Below are positions 1-9,231 of a DNA stretch of 39,808 bases, in pieces. The position numbers and the translations under genes were made by a program. Source of the DNA: Bacteroidales bacterium (lineage in GTDB: Bacteria > Bacteroidota > Bacteroidia > Bacteroidales > Azobacteroidaceae); contig BHEP01000023.1 in NCBI GenBank assembly GCA_003851245.1, positions 1-39,808 on the forward strand, given 5' to 3'. The notes beneath the pieces were generated by a model that searched no databases, had not been told where the DNA came from, and worked only from the letters and a program-made list of their open reading frames with translations. How positions within the stretch are numbered: position 1 is the first letter of the stretch; every line of letters starts with the position of its first letter.

Positions 1-539
1 ATTCGCACTTGATAAAAGGAAAGGTAATGGAAATATCTGAAAATACGTATTCAAAAGAATTTGGTTCTGGGGTTATTTTTAGTGAAATTCTCCATTATGA
101 TGATAGTAATAAGAAAGCCACTATCATTGGGGATTTGACAAAACTGGAAACACTCCCCTTGAATCAGGTAGACCGTTTTATTTGTACGCAGACTCTTAAT
201 TTTATTTTCGAAGTACAAAAAGCTATAGAAGGGGCACATAAGGTATTAAAAGAAGGAGGTGTTTTCTTGACGACAGTGGCGGGCTTGTGCCAGATTAGTC
301 GATACGATATGGATAGGTGGGGCGATTATTTGCGATTTACTGATCTTTCAATAAAACGCTTATTTGAACCTATCTTTGGAGAGGGAAATGTAGAAATTGA
401 AGTTTATGGAAATGTTTTGGCTGCAACTTCTCTGCTCAAAGGAATTGCTGTTGAAGACTTACCATCGACTGATTTATTGGATATAAAGGACAGGGATTAC
501 CAAGTAATAATCTCTATAAAAGCAACTAAAAATGCTTAA
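1..539 (+). CDS. SAM-dependent methyltransferase, C-terminal part (5' end cut by the window edge)
   Basis: The frame is open to the left edge. The TTG at 9-11 is only the first possible start, so the true gene begins upstream. The visible part resembles the class I methyltransferases of surface-polysaccharide clusters: a beta-strand reading KGKVMEIS, an acidic turn (IIGDLT), the motif CTQTLNFIFEVQ followed by LKEGGVFLTTV (the usual L-x-PGG post-motif), and ISRYDMDRWGDYLRFT. The SAM-binding glycine-rich motif I would lie at or before the edge. The stop overlaps the start of the next gene by 8 bp, so the two are probably co-translated in a glycan assembly cluster. Acceptor unknown. Family call fairly sure; substrate not inferable. 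Confidence 0.7.
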   Translation, partial: SHLIKGKVMEISENTYSKEFGSGVIFSEILHYDDSNKKATIIGDLTKLETLPLNQVDRFICTQTLNFIFEVQKAIEGAHKVLKEGGVFLTTVAGLCQISRYDMDRWGDYLRFTDLSIKRLFEPIFGEGNVEIEVYGNVLAATSLLKGIAVEDLPSTDLLDIKDRDYQVIISIKATKNA

Positions 540-1497
540 ATCGTACTTGGGAAACAAATTAAAACTTCAGTATCCATTTTCGACAATATTGAATACGTTT
601 CTTTTTAGAGTGATAAAAAAAAATGATGGCATTATATTTATGCTTCATCGGGTTGCTACTTTTGACAAAGAAGGATTACTTCCAAATGAAAACATGAAAG
701 TGAGTCCAGAGTTTCTTTGTCAATTGATACTTAAATATAAAAAAAGAGGTGTTTTTTTCGCTTCCCTAGATGATGTCTATTTACATCAAACCAAGGTAAA
801 AAAAATACCATGTCCTTTTGTTTGTTTTACCTTAGACGATGGCTATCTTGATAATTATGAAATTGCGTATCCTATTTTTAAGGAGCACAATGTTCCATTT
901 GCAATTTATTTAACCTCTGGCTTCCCTAATCATACAGCAATACTTTGGTGGTATATCATCGAAGAATTGATCCTCAAGCATAAAAAAATCCAACTAAGTT
1001 CTGGAGAAATCTTGGACTGTTTAGATAAAGAAGCTAAAACACAAAGTTTTCTTCGATTGAGGCATAAAATTATAAGTTTTGGAGCTCAAGACTTGGCCTC
1101 TAAGCTCAGAATATTACTCTCCAATTATGAGCTAGATCTTTATTCAAAGGTAAAAGAATTATCCATGTCTTGGGATCAGGTGAAGCAAATAAGCCAAGAT
1201 TCTTTGTGTACTATTGGTGGGCATTCTGTCAATCATCCAGCATTTAATACATTGACAAAGGAACAAATGAGTTTTGAAGTGAGGCAGAACAAGCAAGAAA
1301 TAGAGGATTATACAAAAAAAGATGTCTCTCATTTTGCTTATCCTTATGGAAGTAAATATGAGGTGGGAGAAAGAGAATTCGAAATGATGAAAGACTTTGG
1401 TTTTGATACAATCACCTTAGCTTATGGAGGAGGAATTAGTAAAAAAAACAATCGTTTTACGGCTCTACCAAGGCTATTTTTAGAAAATAGTTTATGA
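532..1497 (+). CDS. Polysaccharide deacetylase (NodB homology, CE4)
   Basis: A 321-residue protein with the metal-dependent NodB deacetylase signature. TLDDG at residues 100-104 supplies the catalytic base and metal-binding aspartates (D102, D103). H231 and H235 in HSVNHP form the HxxxHP metal motif, and FAYPYGS near residue 275 is the usual third motif. No signal peptide is evident, so it probably acts on a cytoplasmic or membrane-linked glycan intermediate. The ATG lies inside the previous gene (8-bp overlap) and its TGA overlaps the next ATG (ATGA), so it sits in a tightly coupled polysaccharide operon. It likely removes an N-acetyl group from an amino sugar during surface glycan assembly. 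The exact substrate is unknown. Confidence 0.85.
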   Translation: MLKSYLGNKLKLQYPFSTILNTFLFRVIKKNDGIIFMLHRVATFDKEGLLPNENMKVSPEFLCQLILKYKKRGVFFASLDDVYLHQTKVKKIPCPFVCFTLDDGYLDNYEIAYPIFKEHNVPFAIYLTSGFPNHTAILWWYIIEELILKHKKIQLSSGEILDCLDKEAKTQSFLRLRHKIISFGAQDLASKLRILLSNYELDLYSKVKELSMSWDQVKQISQDSLCTIGGHSVNHPAFNTLTKEQMSFEVRQNKQEIEDYTKKDVSHFAYPYGSKYEVGEREFEMMKDFGFDTITLAYGGGISKKNNRFTALPRLFLENSL

Positions 1498-2732
1498 AAA
1501 TAGTCCACATCAATACTTTTGACTCTCAAGGAGGAGCGGCAAGAGCTGCTTTTCGCTTACACTCAGCAATGCTTAAGTCGGGAGTGGATTCGTGCATGCT
1601 CGTTTTGAATAAAACAAAAAAACAAGACGGACGAATAAAGACACTGAGCCGACTGCAAACCAAATTTATAAAGCCAATTCTCAATGAGTTTGAAAAATGG
1701 TACTGCAAACGCCTTTTAAAAAACTCATTAAGACCTTTCTCTCAGCCAGTTTTTGGAAATAAGCTTACTACACGGCAGGAAATAAAAGAATCTGATGTTA
1801 TCTACATACATTGGGTAAATGAATTTCTTACTCTAAAAAATATCGAACAAGTCTTGCAATTAGGAAAGCCTGTTTATTGGTTTTTGCATGATATGTGGGC
1901 CGTGACTGGAGGCTGTTTTCATAGTTTTGATTGCGATAATTATACCGCAACTTGTGGGAATTGTCCATTATTAATAAAATCGTCAGAAAGAGATATTTCC
2001 TATCAGCTATTGAAGAAAAAGCTGAGTCTCTTTAGTAAATATAAAAACTTGCATATCCTTACACCGAGTGTTTGGCTAGCCTCTTGTGTAAGAAGAAGTA
2101 CTGTCTTTTCTCAAATAGCTATTTCGGTTATACCCAATCTTATAGATACCACTCTATACAAGCCAATAGACAGGCATTTTGCGCGAAGATTATTGAATCT
2201 TCCTCAGGATAAAAAAATTATTCTTTTTGGTGCTAGTTTTGGTGCAAATAATCCATTTAAGGGTTGGTCATACTTATCCGAGGCACTCAGTTTATTAGCA
2301 TTGGAAGGAGGCGAATTCGCAGTCTACATTTTTGGTTCTGATTTTGATAATGATTTGGCAACTCAAATTCCATTTCCTGCTTATTTTTCGGGTCGATTGA
2401 ATGACGACTACTCTTTAGTTGCACTTTATAATGCTTCGGATGTATTTGTAGCACCTTCATTGGCAGACAACTTTCCATATACCATTGTTGAGAGTTTGTC
2501 TTGCAACACACCCGTTGTGGGCTTTGATGTAGGAGGAATCCCCGATTTGATTGAACATAAGCGCAATGGTTATTTGGCTAAATATAAAGATAGCCAAGAT
2601 CTAGCTGAAGGAATAAAATGGGTTTTATCTGATGAAAATAGTTTGAATTTGGCGTGTCGAAAAAGTTTGAAAGACAAATGTTCAGAGGCACTTGTTCTAA
2701 ATAAACATTTTGGTCTCTATGGACACAAATAA
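1494..2732 (+). CDS. Glycosyltransferase, family 4 (GT-B)
   Basis: A 412-residue GT-B retaining glycosyltransferase. The N-terminus has the acceptor-domain pattern GGAARAAFRLH (residues 13-23). The C-terminal nucleotide-sugar domain carries ADNFPYTIVESLSCNTPVVG, the E-x7-E-like region, then FDVGGIPDLI and a final NGYL segment. It is cytoplasmic or peripheral at the inner membrane and adds a sugar to a lipid-linked glycan. The central segment holds a cysteine cluster (GGCFHSFDCDNYTATCGNCP) seen in a subset of these enzymes and possibly metal binding. It starts at an ATGA overlap with the deacetylase and overlaps the next GT2 gene by 14 bp. Donor and acceptor cannot be read from sequence. Confidence 0.85.
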   Translation: MKIVHINTFDSQGGAARAAFRLHSAMLKSGVDSCMLVLNKTKKQDGRIKTLSRLQTKFIKPILNEFEKWYCKRLLKNSLRPFSQPVFGNKLTTRQEIKESDVIYIHWVNEFLTLKNIEQVLQLGKPVYWFLHDMWAVTGGCFHSFDCDNYTATCGNCPLLIKSSERDISYQLLKKKLSLFSKYKNLHILTPSVWLASCVRRSTVFSQIAISVIPNLIDTTLYKPIDRHFARRLLNLPQDKKIILFGASFGANNPFKGWSYLSEALSLLALEGGEFAVYIFGSDFDNDLATQIPFPAYFSGRLNDDYSLVALYNASDVFVAPSLADNFPYTIVESLSCNTPVVGFDVGGIPDLIEHKRNGYLAKYKDSQDLAEGIKWVLSDENSLNLACRKSLKDKCSEALVLNKHFGLYGHK

Positions 2733-3543
2733 GCCTCCACTAATTTCTATAATTACTGTCACCTATAACGCTCAATCCGTTTTAGAACAAACAATACAAA
2801 GTGTGATTAATCAGACCTACAAAAACATTGAATATATCATTGTGGACGGAGGATCAACAGATGGAACCTTAGAGATCATTATAAAATATAAATCTCAAAT
2901 CTCGTCGTGGATTAGCGAAAAAGATAAGGGTATTTACGATGCTATGAACAAGGGTATTCGTATGGCGAAAGGGTCTCTGATAGGGATGATTAATGCTGGA
3001 GATTTTTATATGCCCAAGACTGTAGAATTGGTCTGGGAGGCTTCTCTAAAAAATCCTTTAGTCGGCATCTTTCATGGAAAGATCAATTTGCTAGAAGAGA
3101 ATGGGGATTTGATAAAGATAAAAACTCCAAATACAGATCTTTCTTGTCTCAGTCAGGGTATGTGTGTGTATCATCCAACATTTTTTGTGTCTAAGGCTAT
3201 TTACGAACTAAATGGTTTGTATGATACAGAATTTAAGATTGCTGCAGATTTTGATTTTACACTGCGAAATTATTTGTCAAAAACCTCTTTTTATTATATT
3301 GATGAGCTACTTGCAAACTTTAAGATAGGAGGACTTTCTCATGTGCAAAATATAAAAGCTATTGACGAGGTTGTTAAATCTCTAATAAAAAATGGATATT
3401 CTCAATCGGATGTTCAAAAAACGAATAGTTTTTTGCTAAAAAAAGACAAGCGAAATCAGCGAATGTTTTTGTGGCATAGTATTTTCAAAAAAATACTGCC
3501 TCGTTTTGTTCTTCAAAAGATGGCTCAGTCCATAAAAAAGTGA
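2719..3543 (+). CDS. Glycosyltransferase, family 2 (GT-A)
   Basis: I place the start at the ATG at 2719 rather than the in-frame TTG nine bases earlier, because the GT2 fold begins directly after it (PPLISIITVTYNAQ). Hallmarks: ITVTYN strand, QTYKNIEYIIVDGGSTDGT nucleotide-binding loop, KDKGIYDAMNKGI, INAGD in the DxD position, and AADFDF lower down. Length 274 residues, normal for WcaA-like GT2 proteins; no membrane segment seen. It overlaps the GT4 gene by 14 bp. Expected role: transfer of one sugar in a surface polysaccharide or O-antigen repeat. Donor unknown. Confidence 0.85.
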   Translation: MDTNKPPLISIITVTYNAQSVLEQTIQSVINQTYKNIEYIIVDGGSTDGTLEIIIKYKSQISSWISEKDKGIYDAMNKGIRMAKGSLIGMINAGDFYMPKTVELVWEASLKNPLVGIFHGKINLLEENGDLIKIKTPNTDLSCLSQGMCVYHPTFFVSKAIYELNGLYDTEFKIAADFDFTLRNYLSKTSFYYIDELLANFKIGGLSHVQNIKAIDEVVKSLIKNGYSQSDVQKTNSFLLKKDKRNQRMFLWHSIFKKILPRFVLQKMAQSIKK

Positions 3544-3562
3544 GTATTTCAAAAAAAAAATG

Positions 3563-3570
3563 TAATTTTG
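3563..3570 (+). promoter_or_regulatory. Candidate Bacteroidota -7 element (TAATTTTG)
   Basis: TAATTTTG matches the TAnnTTTG consensus, 18 bp before the ATG of the YfhO-type gene. It falls in the only real gap (45 bp) of the left-hand cluster. No clear TTTG lies 17-23 bp upstream, so the call is weak; it may be an internal promoter. Confidence 0.35.
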
Positions 3571-3588
3571 CTTTTCAAATATATAATA

Positions 3589-6069
3589 ATGAATAAACAG
3601 CAATCCTTATTTAAGTCTTTTCTTCCTCATATTGGAGCATTGGCTTTCTTCTTTGTAATAGTAATAATTTATTTTAACCCTATTTTTCAGGGCAAAATAT
3701 TGCAACAAGGCGACATTCAAAATTTTAGTGGCATGGTAAAAGAGCTCTTGGATTATGGAAAATCCTCAGGCTGGACTGGTTCTATGTTTTCAGGAATGCC
3801 CAGTTACCATATTTCGGGATACGAGACAGGAATAGATTTTATAGGATCTTTTAAAGGTTTGTATGAACGCTTCTACAACAATTCGGTAGGGCCTATTTTT
3901 TTAATGCTTATCACCTCCTACATTTTTTTCTTAATTTTAGGAGCAAGGCCCCTTTTGGCTGTTATGGGAGCCGTAGGCATCACTTTCTCCTCCTACAATC
4001 CAATCATTATCAGTGCAGGGCATGTTACGAAGGCTTGGGCACTTGCTTATACCCCCTTGATACTTGGGGGAATGGTTTGGATTTTCCGACAAAAATATTT
4101 GTCGGGCTTCATTCTCTTTTCTTTTGGATTGGCACTGCAAATTGTGTCCAATCACCTACAAATTACTTACTATACAGGCCTTTTTTGCGCAATATTATTT
4201 CTAGGCTATATTTTTCATTGCATTAAGACTAAGGAATACAAAATATTGGCGAAGAGCCTTGGTGTTTTACTTTTGGGTCTAGCCTTGGCAGTCCTTTCAA
4301 ATATTTCAGGACTGTATACCAACTACGAGAGTGGGCAGGAAAGTATGAGAGGAAAGGCAGAATTGAGTAGTGTAGAAACAGGCGATGCACCCACGTCTAC
4401 AGGCTTGGATATTGATTATGCTTTTGCCTGGAGCTATGGAAAAACCGAAACACTTAGCTTGTTAATTCCTAACATTATGGGCGGATCTTCAGGATATGCT
4501 TTGGGCAAGGATTCACATCTCTACAAAGAGCTGAAAGCCAATGGTCAAAATCTTGGCAAAGAAGTTCGAGCGAATACCTATTGGGGCGATCAACCCTTTA
4601 CTTCAGGTCCGATTTATTTTGGAGCCGTTATCTGTTTCCTTTTTGTGTTGGCATTTTTCTTGATCAATCATCCTTACAAGTGGTGCTTGCTAGGGGCAGC
4701 GATTTTTTTTATTATGCTTTCGTGGGGTAGAAATTTAGCCTGGTTTAATGAGTTCCTGTTTTATAACTTACCCATGTACAGCAAGTTTAGGACACCCTCG
4801 ATGTCCTTGGTTATTCCAGGTTTTATTTTTCCAATAATGGCAGTTATGGCATTGATGCAACTCGCCAAAGGAGAGATTTCTCAGATAAAATTGAAGAAGG
4901 CCTTGTTGTACTCCCTCTCCATTGTGGGTGGAATTTGTGCTATTTTGTGGGTGTTGCCAAGTTTGTTTTTTGATTTTTCTTCCATCAATGATGCCAAAAT
5001 GCAGGCACCCGATTGGTATTTGGATGCACTTATTTTAGATAGAGAAGCTCTTTTGCGTGCAGATGCTTTTCGCTCTCTTGTTTTTGTAGTTCTCTCGTCG
5101 GCATTGATTTTTTGGTATATGAAATCGAAGAATAAGGCAAAAACGATGGTTTATATTTCGTCTTGCTTTCTTGTACTCGTTCTTTGCGACCTGTGGCAGG
5201 TAGACAAGCGCTATTTGAACGACGACAATTTTATGACAAAAAAAGCCCATGCCGCCAGCAGCTTTCAGCCATCGGCAGCAGACAATGAGATATTGAAGGA
5301 TAAATCTTTGTCTTACAGGGTTTTGAATCTAAACAACCCATTTGCAGAGTCAGGGACTTCTTATTTCCACAAATCTATTGGCGGCTATCATGCTGCCAAA
5401 CTGCGTCGCTATCAAGATTTGATAGATAGAAGACTAAACTTAGAAATGGGTATTTTCATTGATGCTTTAAACAACAATCCAACACAAGAGAGTATATTAA
5501 TGGCACTGCAAAAATGCTCCTCATTAAATATGCTGAATACCAAATACATCATATATAACCCTGCGCAAGCACCCATAGAAAATCCTTTCCGTTTGGGAAA
5601 TGCTTGGTTTGTCGACGACTACCAATTGGTAGATAGTCCAGACCAAGAGATAGAAGCACTCAATACCATAAATATAGCGAAAACGGCTGTAATAAACAAG
5701 CTTTTTGCTGCCAATGTGGAAGGTTTAGTGCTAAGTCCGGATTCAACAGCACACATTGAAATGAGTTTTTACGCCCCTGATATGGTAGAATATAAGTCTA
5801 GTTCGCAGAAAGATGGCTTTGTCGTTTTGTCAGAAATATACTACCCCTATGGATGGAAGGCCACAATCGATGGTAAACCCGTTCCGATAAATTGTGTGAA
5901 TTGGACGCTCAGAGGCCTGGTAATACCCGCAGGGGAGCATGAAATAAAATTGGTTTTTGATCCAGACGAGGTTAGAACTTTTGGATATATAGGCACCTTC
6001 TTTTCTGGTTTGCTACTGGCTTTGGTTTTGGGGTATTTTGTATTTTGTATGTACAGAAGATTAAAATGA
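3589..6069 (+). CDS. YfhO-type polytopic membrane protein (GT-C-like)
   Basis: An 826-residue membrane protein. The ATG at 3589 is preferred over an in-frame TTG at 3568 that lies inside the putative -7 element. The first half has about a dozen hydrophobic segments, beginning with HIGALAFFFVIVIIYFNPIF and an acidic extracytoplasmic loop (QGDIQNFSGM), as in GT-C lipid-linked sugar transferases. The last third is a soluble extracytoplasmic region ending in YPYGWKATIDGKPV and RGLVIPAGEHEIKLVF, the C-terminal signature of the YfhO family, followed by a final membrane helix. YfhO proteins are linked to glycosylation of lipoteichoic acid in Firmicutes; in Bacteroidota the substrate is not known. 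Its TGA overlaps the next start (ATGA). Confidence 0.85.
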   Translation: MNKQQSLFKSFLPHIGALAFFFVIVIIYFNPIFQGKILQQGDIQNFSGMVKELLDYGKSSGWTGSMFSGMPSYHISGYETGIDFIGSFKGLYERFYNNSVGPIFLMLITSYIFFLILGARPLLAVMGAVGITFSSYNPIIISAGHVTKAWALAYTPLILGGMVWIFRQKYLSGFILFSFGLALQIVSNHLQITYYTGLFCAILFLGYIFHCIKTKEYKILAKSLGVLLLGLALAVLSNISGLYTNYESGQESMRGKAELSSVETGDAPTSTGLDIDYAFAWSYGKTETLSLLIPNIMGGSSGYALGKDSHLYKELKANGQNLGKEVRANTYWGDQPFTSGPIYFGAVICFLFVLAFFLINHPYKWCLLGAAIFFIMLSWGRNLAWFNEFLFYNLPMYSKFRTPSMSLVIPGFIFPIMAVMALMQLAKGEISQIKLKKALLYSLSIVGGICAILWVLPSLFFDFSSINDAKMQAPDWYLDALILDREALLRADAFRSLVFVVLSSALIFWYMKSKNKAKTMVYISSCFLVLVLCDLWQVDKRYLNDDNFMTKKAHAASSFQPSAADNEILKDKSLSYRVLNLNNPFAESGTSYFHKSIGGYHAAKLRRYQDLIDRRLNLEMGIFIDALNNNPTQESILMALQKCSSLNMLNTKYIIYNPAQAPIENPFRLGNAWFVDDYQLVDSPDQEIEALNTINIAKTAVINKLFAANVEGLVLSPDSTAHIEMSFYAPDMVEYKSSSQKDGFVVLSEIYYPYGWKATIDGKPVPINCVNWTLRGLVIPAGEHEIKLVFDPDEVRTFGYIGTFFSGLLLALVLGYFVFCMYRRLK

Positions 6070-6992
6070 ATCATTTACCCTTGTTTTCAGTACTCGTTTG
6101 CACCTATAATAGAGGACAGTACCTTTACTCCTGCTTAGACAGCATTGCCCTTCAGGACTTTGATTATCATAATTTCGAGATATTGATTATCGACAATAAC
6201 AGCCCTGATAATACAGAGCAGGTGTGTTCTGATTTTGCGAAAAAAAACCCAAAACTGCATATTCGATATTTCAAGGAGATGCAGCAAGGTATCTCTTTTG
6301 GTAGAAATCGAGGAGTTCGAGAGGCCAAGGGCGATTTAATCGCATTCATAGATGATGACGAAACCATCCAAAGGGACTATTTGTCTAATTTATCTATTTT
6401 TTTTAGGGATTATCCCCAAGCATCTTTGTGTGGGGGGCCTGTAGTTCCAATTTACGAAGTTTCAAAACCTAAGTGGCTATCCCCATTTACACTTCGCCTA
6501 ATAACAGGTGCTTATGATAAAGGAGATGCCATAAAACAGCTTAAAGAAAAAGATTACCCAGGCACAGGACACGCCACATTAAGGAAAAAGCTATTTGACA
6601 AATATGGATTGTTCAACACCGATTTAGGGAGGATAGGCAATGGCCTTCTAGGCGCAGAAGACAAAGATTTTTTCTTTCGTTTGATACAAAACCATGAGCC
6701 TTGCTATTATCTGCCTACGGCTACCATATACCACCATATTCCTGCGGCTAAATTGACTGAGGATTTTTTTCAGCGCTTGACTTTTGGCTTGGGTCGTAGC
6801 GAGCGGATACGCACCAAATCGCTATCTCAAAAAGCATTTTTAAAGCGCTTGATATTGGGAGAAGGAATAAAATGGAGTGCTTCCGTCGTCCTTTTCTTTT
6901 ATTATTTGCTTCGCTTAGAATATCCAAAAGGAAAAAAACTCTTGCAATTTAGATATAATGTAGCGAGAGGAATGCTTTCACCAAACAAATAG
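6066..6992 (+). CDS. Glycosyltransferase, family 2 (GT-A)
   Basis: A 308-residue GT2 enzyme. I use the ATG at 6066, which overlaps the preceding TGA (ATGA), not the upstream in-frame TTG at 6045. Motifs: SVLVCTYNRGQYL, ILIIDNNSPDNT, QGISFGRNRGV, and the metal-binding FIDDDE (DxD) near residue 93. The later GNGLLGAEDKDFFFRL segment is the acceptor-side ED motif. A C-terminal hydrophobic stretch (SASVVLFFYYLL, about residue 275) could anchor it to the inner membrane. Last gene of the + strand glycan cluster, followed by 321 bp without a gene. Sugar specificity unknown. Confidence 0.85.
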   Translation: MNHLPLFSVLVCTYNRGQYLYSCLDSIALQDFDYHNFEILIIDNNSPDNTEQVCSDFAKKNPKLHIRYFKEMQQGISFGRNRGVREAKGDLIAFIDDDETIQRDYLSNLSIFFRDYPQASLCGGPVVPIYEVSKPKWLSPFTLRLITGAYDKGDAIKQLKEKDYPGTGHATLRKKLFDKYGLFNTDLGRIGNGLLGAEDKDFFFRLIQNHEPCYYLPTATIYHHIPAAKLTEDFFQRLTFGLGRSERIRTKSLSQKAFLKRLILGEGIKWSASVVLFFYYLLRLEYPKGKKLLQFRYNVARGMLSPNK

Positions 6993-7169
6993 GGTATTAT
7001 AAAATCGCAATAGAGTAGCAATTTATTATTTCTATCTACATTCATAGTCCCATTTGAAATGAGGCTACTGTTAGTACTGATAAATATATTTAGCCACGAG
7101 TATTGTCATTTTTGTTTATTGCATGTAGGCAATGTATTCTTCTCATGCTTAAAGCCTTGGTAGAAAACC

Positions 7170-7199
7170 TTGCAGATTCACTTTTGAATAGTAAATTTG
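7170..7199 (+). promoter_or_regulatory. Promoter P1 of the NagB-like gene
   Basis: TTG (7170-7172), 19 bp, then TAAATTTG (7192-7199): an exact fit to the Bacteroidota primary sigma consensus. A transcript would start near 7206 and carry a leader of about 110 nt. Confidence 0.6.
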
Positions 7200-7247
7200 C
7201 AATACAAGATATGAGGTATTTAAATTTTTTTATTAAGATGAACTGCC

Positions 7248-7278
7248 TTGCTGTTTTGGTTTAAATAGCTTATATTTG
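7248..7278 (+). promoter_or_regulatory. Promoter P2 of the NagB-like gene
   Basis: TTG (7248-7250), 20 bp, then TATATTTG (7271-7278), giving a leader of about 30 nt before the ATG at 7314. Together with P1 it suggests dual start sites for this gene. Confidence 0.65.
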
Positions 7279-7313
7279 TAAGTTTAAAAACTAACTAAAT
7301 TATACCAAAAAGA

Positions 7314-9227
7314 ATGGAAAATTTTGAAAAGCGTTATGAGAAGGTGCCTGTTTCTATTTTTAGTGAAGTAGAGGTAGCATCAAACTTAGTGGCCAAGCAG
7401 GTTGCCAAATTGATTCAAGAAAAATCGCAGCAAAATAAAATGTGTGTGCTGGGACTCATTGCAGGTTCCACGGGGGTAGGCGTTTACGAGTCTTTAGTAA
7501 AAATGCACAAGGAAGAGGGCTTGAGTTTTAAGAATGTAATTGCATTTAACATAAATGAATACTATCCTCTAAATTCCGACGAGCTACAAAGTCACTATCG
7601 CTATTTGCACGAATATTTATTTGACGAGGTAGATATTCTCCCCGAGAATATTCATCTTATTCCTGGCGATTTAGATAAGGATCAGATTTATACATTTTGC
7701 CAGAATTACGAAAAAATGATTGAGGCTGCTGGCGGCATTGATCTACAGCTCTTGAGTTTGGATGGTCGAGGGCAGATAGGGGCAAACGAGCCTGGCTCAA
7801 TGTTTGTGTCCCGCACTCACCTGATTACCTTAGACTATAGCACTCGTATGGGCGCAGCAAGCAATTTTTTTGGTGAAGAGGATGTGCCAGACTATTGCAT
7901 AACAATGGGTATTGGCACCATTATGAGTGCCAAGCGCATCATTTTGATGGCTTGGGGCGAAGGCAAGGCAAATATCATAAAAAAAGTTGTGGAAGGCTCG
8001 GTAACAGAGATGGTGCCAGCTTCTTATTTGCAGAAGCACCCCAATGCTTCTTTTGTTTTTGATGAGGCTTCGTCTTCGGAACTCACTCGAATAAAAACTC
8101 CCTGGCTTACCGGTCCTGTAAAATGGAGTGAGAAACTAATACGCAGGGCAGTTTTCTGGCTGTGTGCAAAAATGGATAAGCCCATATTAAAACTTACCGA
8201 TAGAGATTATAACGACAATGGAATGGGCGAGCTTGTTTCTCGTTTTGGCCCTGCCAACAAGATAAATATCAAGGTTTTCAACGATTTGCAGCACACCATC
8301 ACAGGCTGGCCTGGAGGCAAGCCCAATGCCGACGATAGCACCCGCCCCGAGAGGGCCAATCCATTTCCAAAGAAATGTGTGGTCTTTAGTCCACATCCCG
8401 ATGACGATGTTATTTCTATGGGAGGTACTTTGGCGCGACTCTCAGAGCATGGTCACGAGGTACATGTGGCTTACCAGGTATCGGGAAATATAGCTGTTTT
8501 CGATGATGAGGTAACTCGTTTCTTGGATTTTGTAAGGGATATTTCTAAGACCTTCGGTTTTGATTGCGAAAAGGCAAATAAGGTTTTTCAGGAAACTCAA
8601 GAGTTTTTTAAGACGAAGCGATCAGGACAAATTGACTTGCCACAAATAGGAGCTTGCAAGGGAGCTATTCGTAGGGGCGAGGCAAAATCTGCATGCCGCT
8701 ATTTGGGTATTCCCGAGAGCAGGTCGCATTTTTTAGATCTTCCATTTTACGAAACAGGGGCTGTAAAGAAAAAACCCATAGGCGAAGAGGATGTCAATAT
8801 TATTGTCAAGTTGTTGCAGGAAATAAAGCCTCATCAAATATTTGCCGCAGGCGACTTGTCGGATCCTCATGGCACACATAGGGTATGTTTTATGGCAATA
8901 CTGGAGGCCTTGAAACAATTGAAAGATGAGGCGTGGCTCAAAGATTGTCGCCTATGGCTCTACCGTGGGGCATGGCAGGAGTGGGATGTTGCTGAGGTAG
9001 ATATGGCAATTCCCCTGAGCCCCGAAGAGAGTCGCATCAAGCGCATGGCTATTTATAAGCATCAGTCACAAAAAGATAGGCCCTTGTTTCCGGGAACTGA
9101 CCCTCGCGAGTTTTGGCAGAGAGCCGAAGAGCGAAATAATGGTACTGCTGTGATTTATGATAAATTGGGTATGGCAGAATATCAGGCTATGGAATTGTTT
9201 GTTCGCTATCATTTTGAAAATGAATGA
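7314..9227 (+). CDS. NagB-like isomerase domain fused to a PIG-L/LmbE deacetylase domain
   Basis: A 637-residue two-domain protein common in Bacteroidota and often labelled glucosamine-6-phosphate deaminase. Residues 1-270 follow NagB (VLGLIAGSTGVGVYESL, NEYYPL, GANEPGS, GIGTIMSAKR). Residues 355-637 are a zinc-dependent PIG-L deacetylase: SPHPDDD with H361, D363 and D364, and DPHGTH with H519 and H522 as the other metal ligands. The NagB active site is altered: the base Asp of the DEY motif is N81, and the Asp and His of the canonical NDGH loop align to R152 and Q154, with only E159 kept. True deaminase activity is therefore doubtful. The PIG-L half looks intact and may deacetylate a GlcNAc-type substrate, with the first half binding sugar phosphate. 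Monocistronic with two promoters. Confidence 0.8.
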   Translation: MENFEKRYEKVPVSIFSEVEVASNLVAKQVAKLIQEKSQQNKMCVLGLIAGSTGVGVYESLVKMHKEEGLSFKNVIAFNINEYYPLNSDELQSHYRYLHEYLFDEVDILPENIHLIPGDLDKDQIYTFCQNYEKMIEAAGGIDLQLLSLDGRGQIGANEPGSMFVSRTHLITLDYSTRMGAASNFFGEEDVPDYCITMGIGTIMSAKRIILMAWGEGKANIIKKVVEGSVTEMVPASYLQKHPNASFVFDEASSSELTRIKTPWLTGPVKWSEKLIRRAVFWLCAKMDKPILKLTDRDYNDNGMGELVSRFGPANKINIKVFNDLQHTITGWPGGKPNADDSTRPERANPFPKKCVVFSPHPDDDVISMGGTLARLSEHGHEVHVAYQVSGNIAVFDDEVTRFLDFVRDISKTFGFDCEKANKVFQETQEFFKTKRSGQIDLPQIGACKGAIRRGEAKSACRYLGIPESRSHFLDLPFYETGAVKKKPIGEEDVNIIVKLLQEIKPHQIFAAGDLSDPHGTHRVCFMAILEALKQLKDEAWLKDCRLWLYRGAWQEWDVAEVDMAIPLSPEESRIKRMAIYKHQSQKDRPLFPGTDPREFWQRAEERNNGTAVIYDKLGMAEYQAMELFVRYHFENE

Positions 9228-9231
9228 TGGT

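Larger units (their letters stand above)
6993..7313. other. Intergenic region with two promoters
   Basis: No convincing gene or RNA. It separates the glycan cluster from the NagB-like gene. It holds two consensus Bacteroidota promoters in the second half (listed separately). Between them is a 17-codon frame (ATG 7211 to TAA 7262) starting just after the first promoter; it is too short to call. I saw no terminator hairpin for the upstream cluster. Confidence 0.6.

Noticed and set aside
7211..7264. 17-codon frame in the leader of the NagB-like gene (MRYLNFFIKMNCLAVLV)
   Set aside because: Too short to support; it overlaps the second promoter. Noted only as a possible leader peptide.
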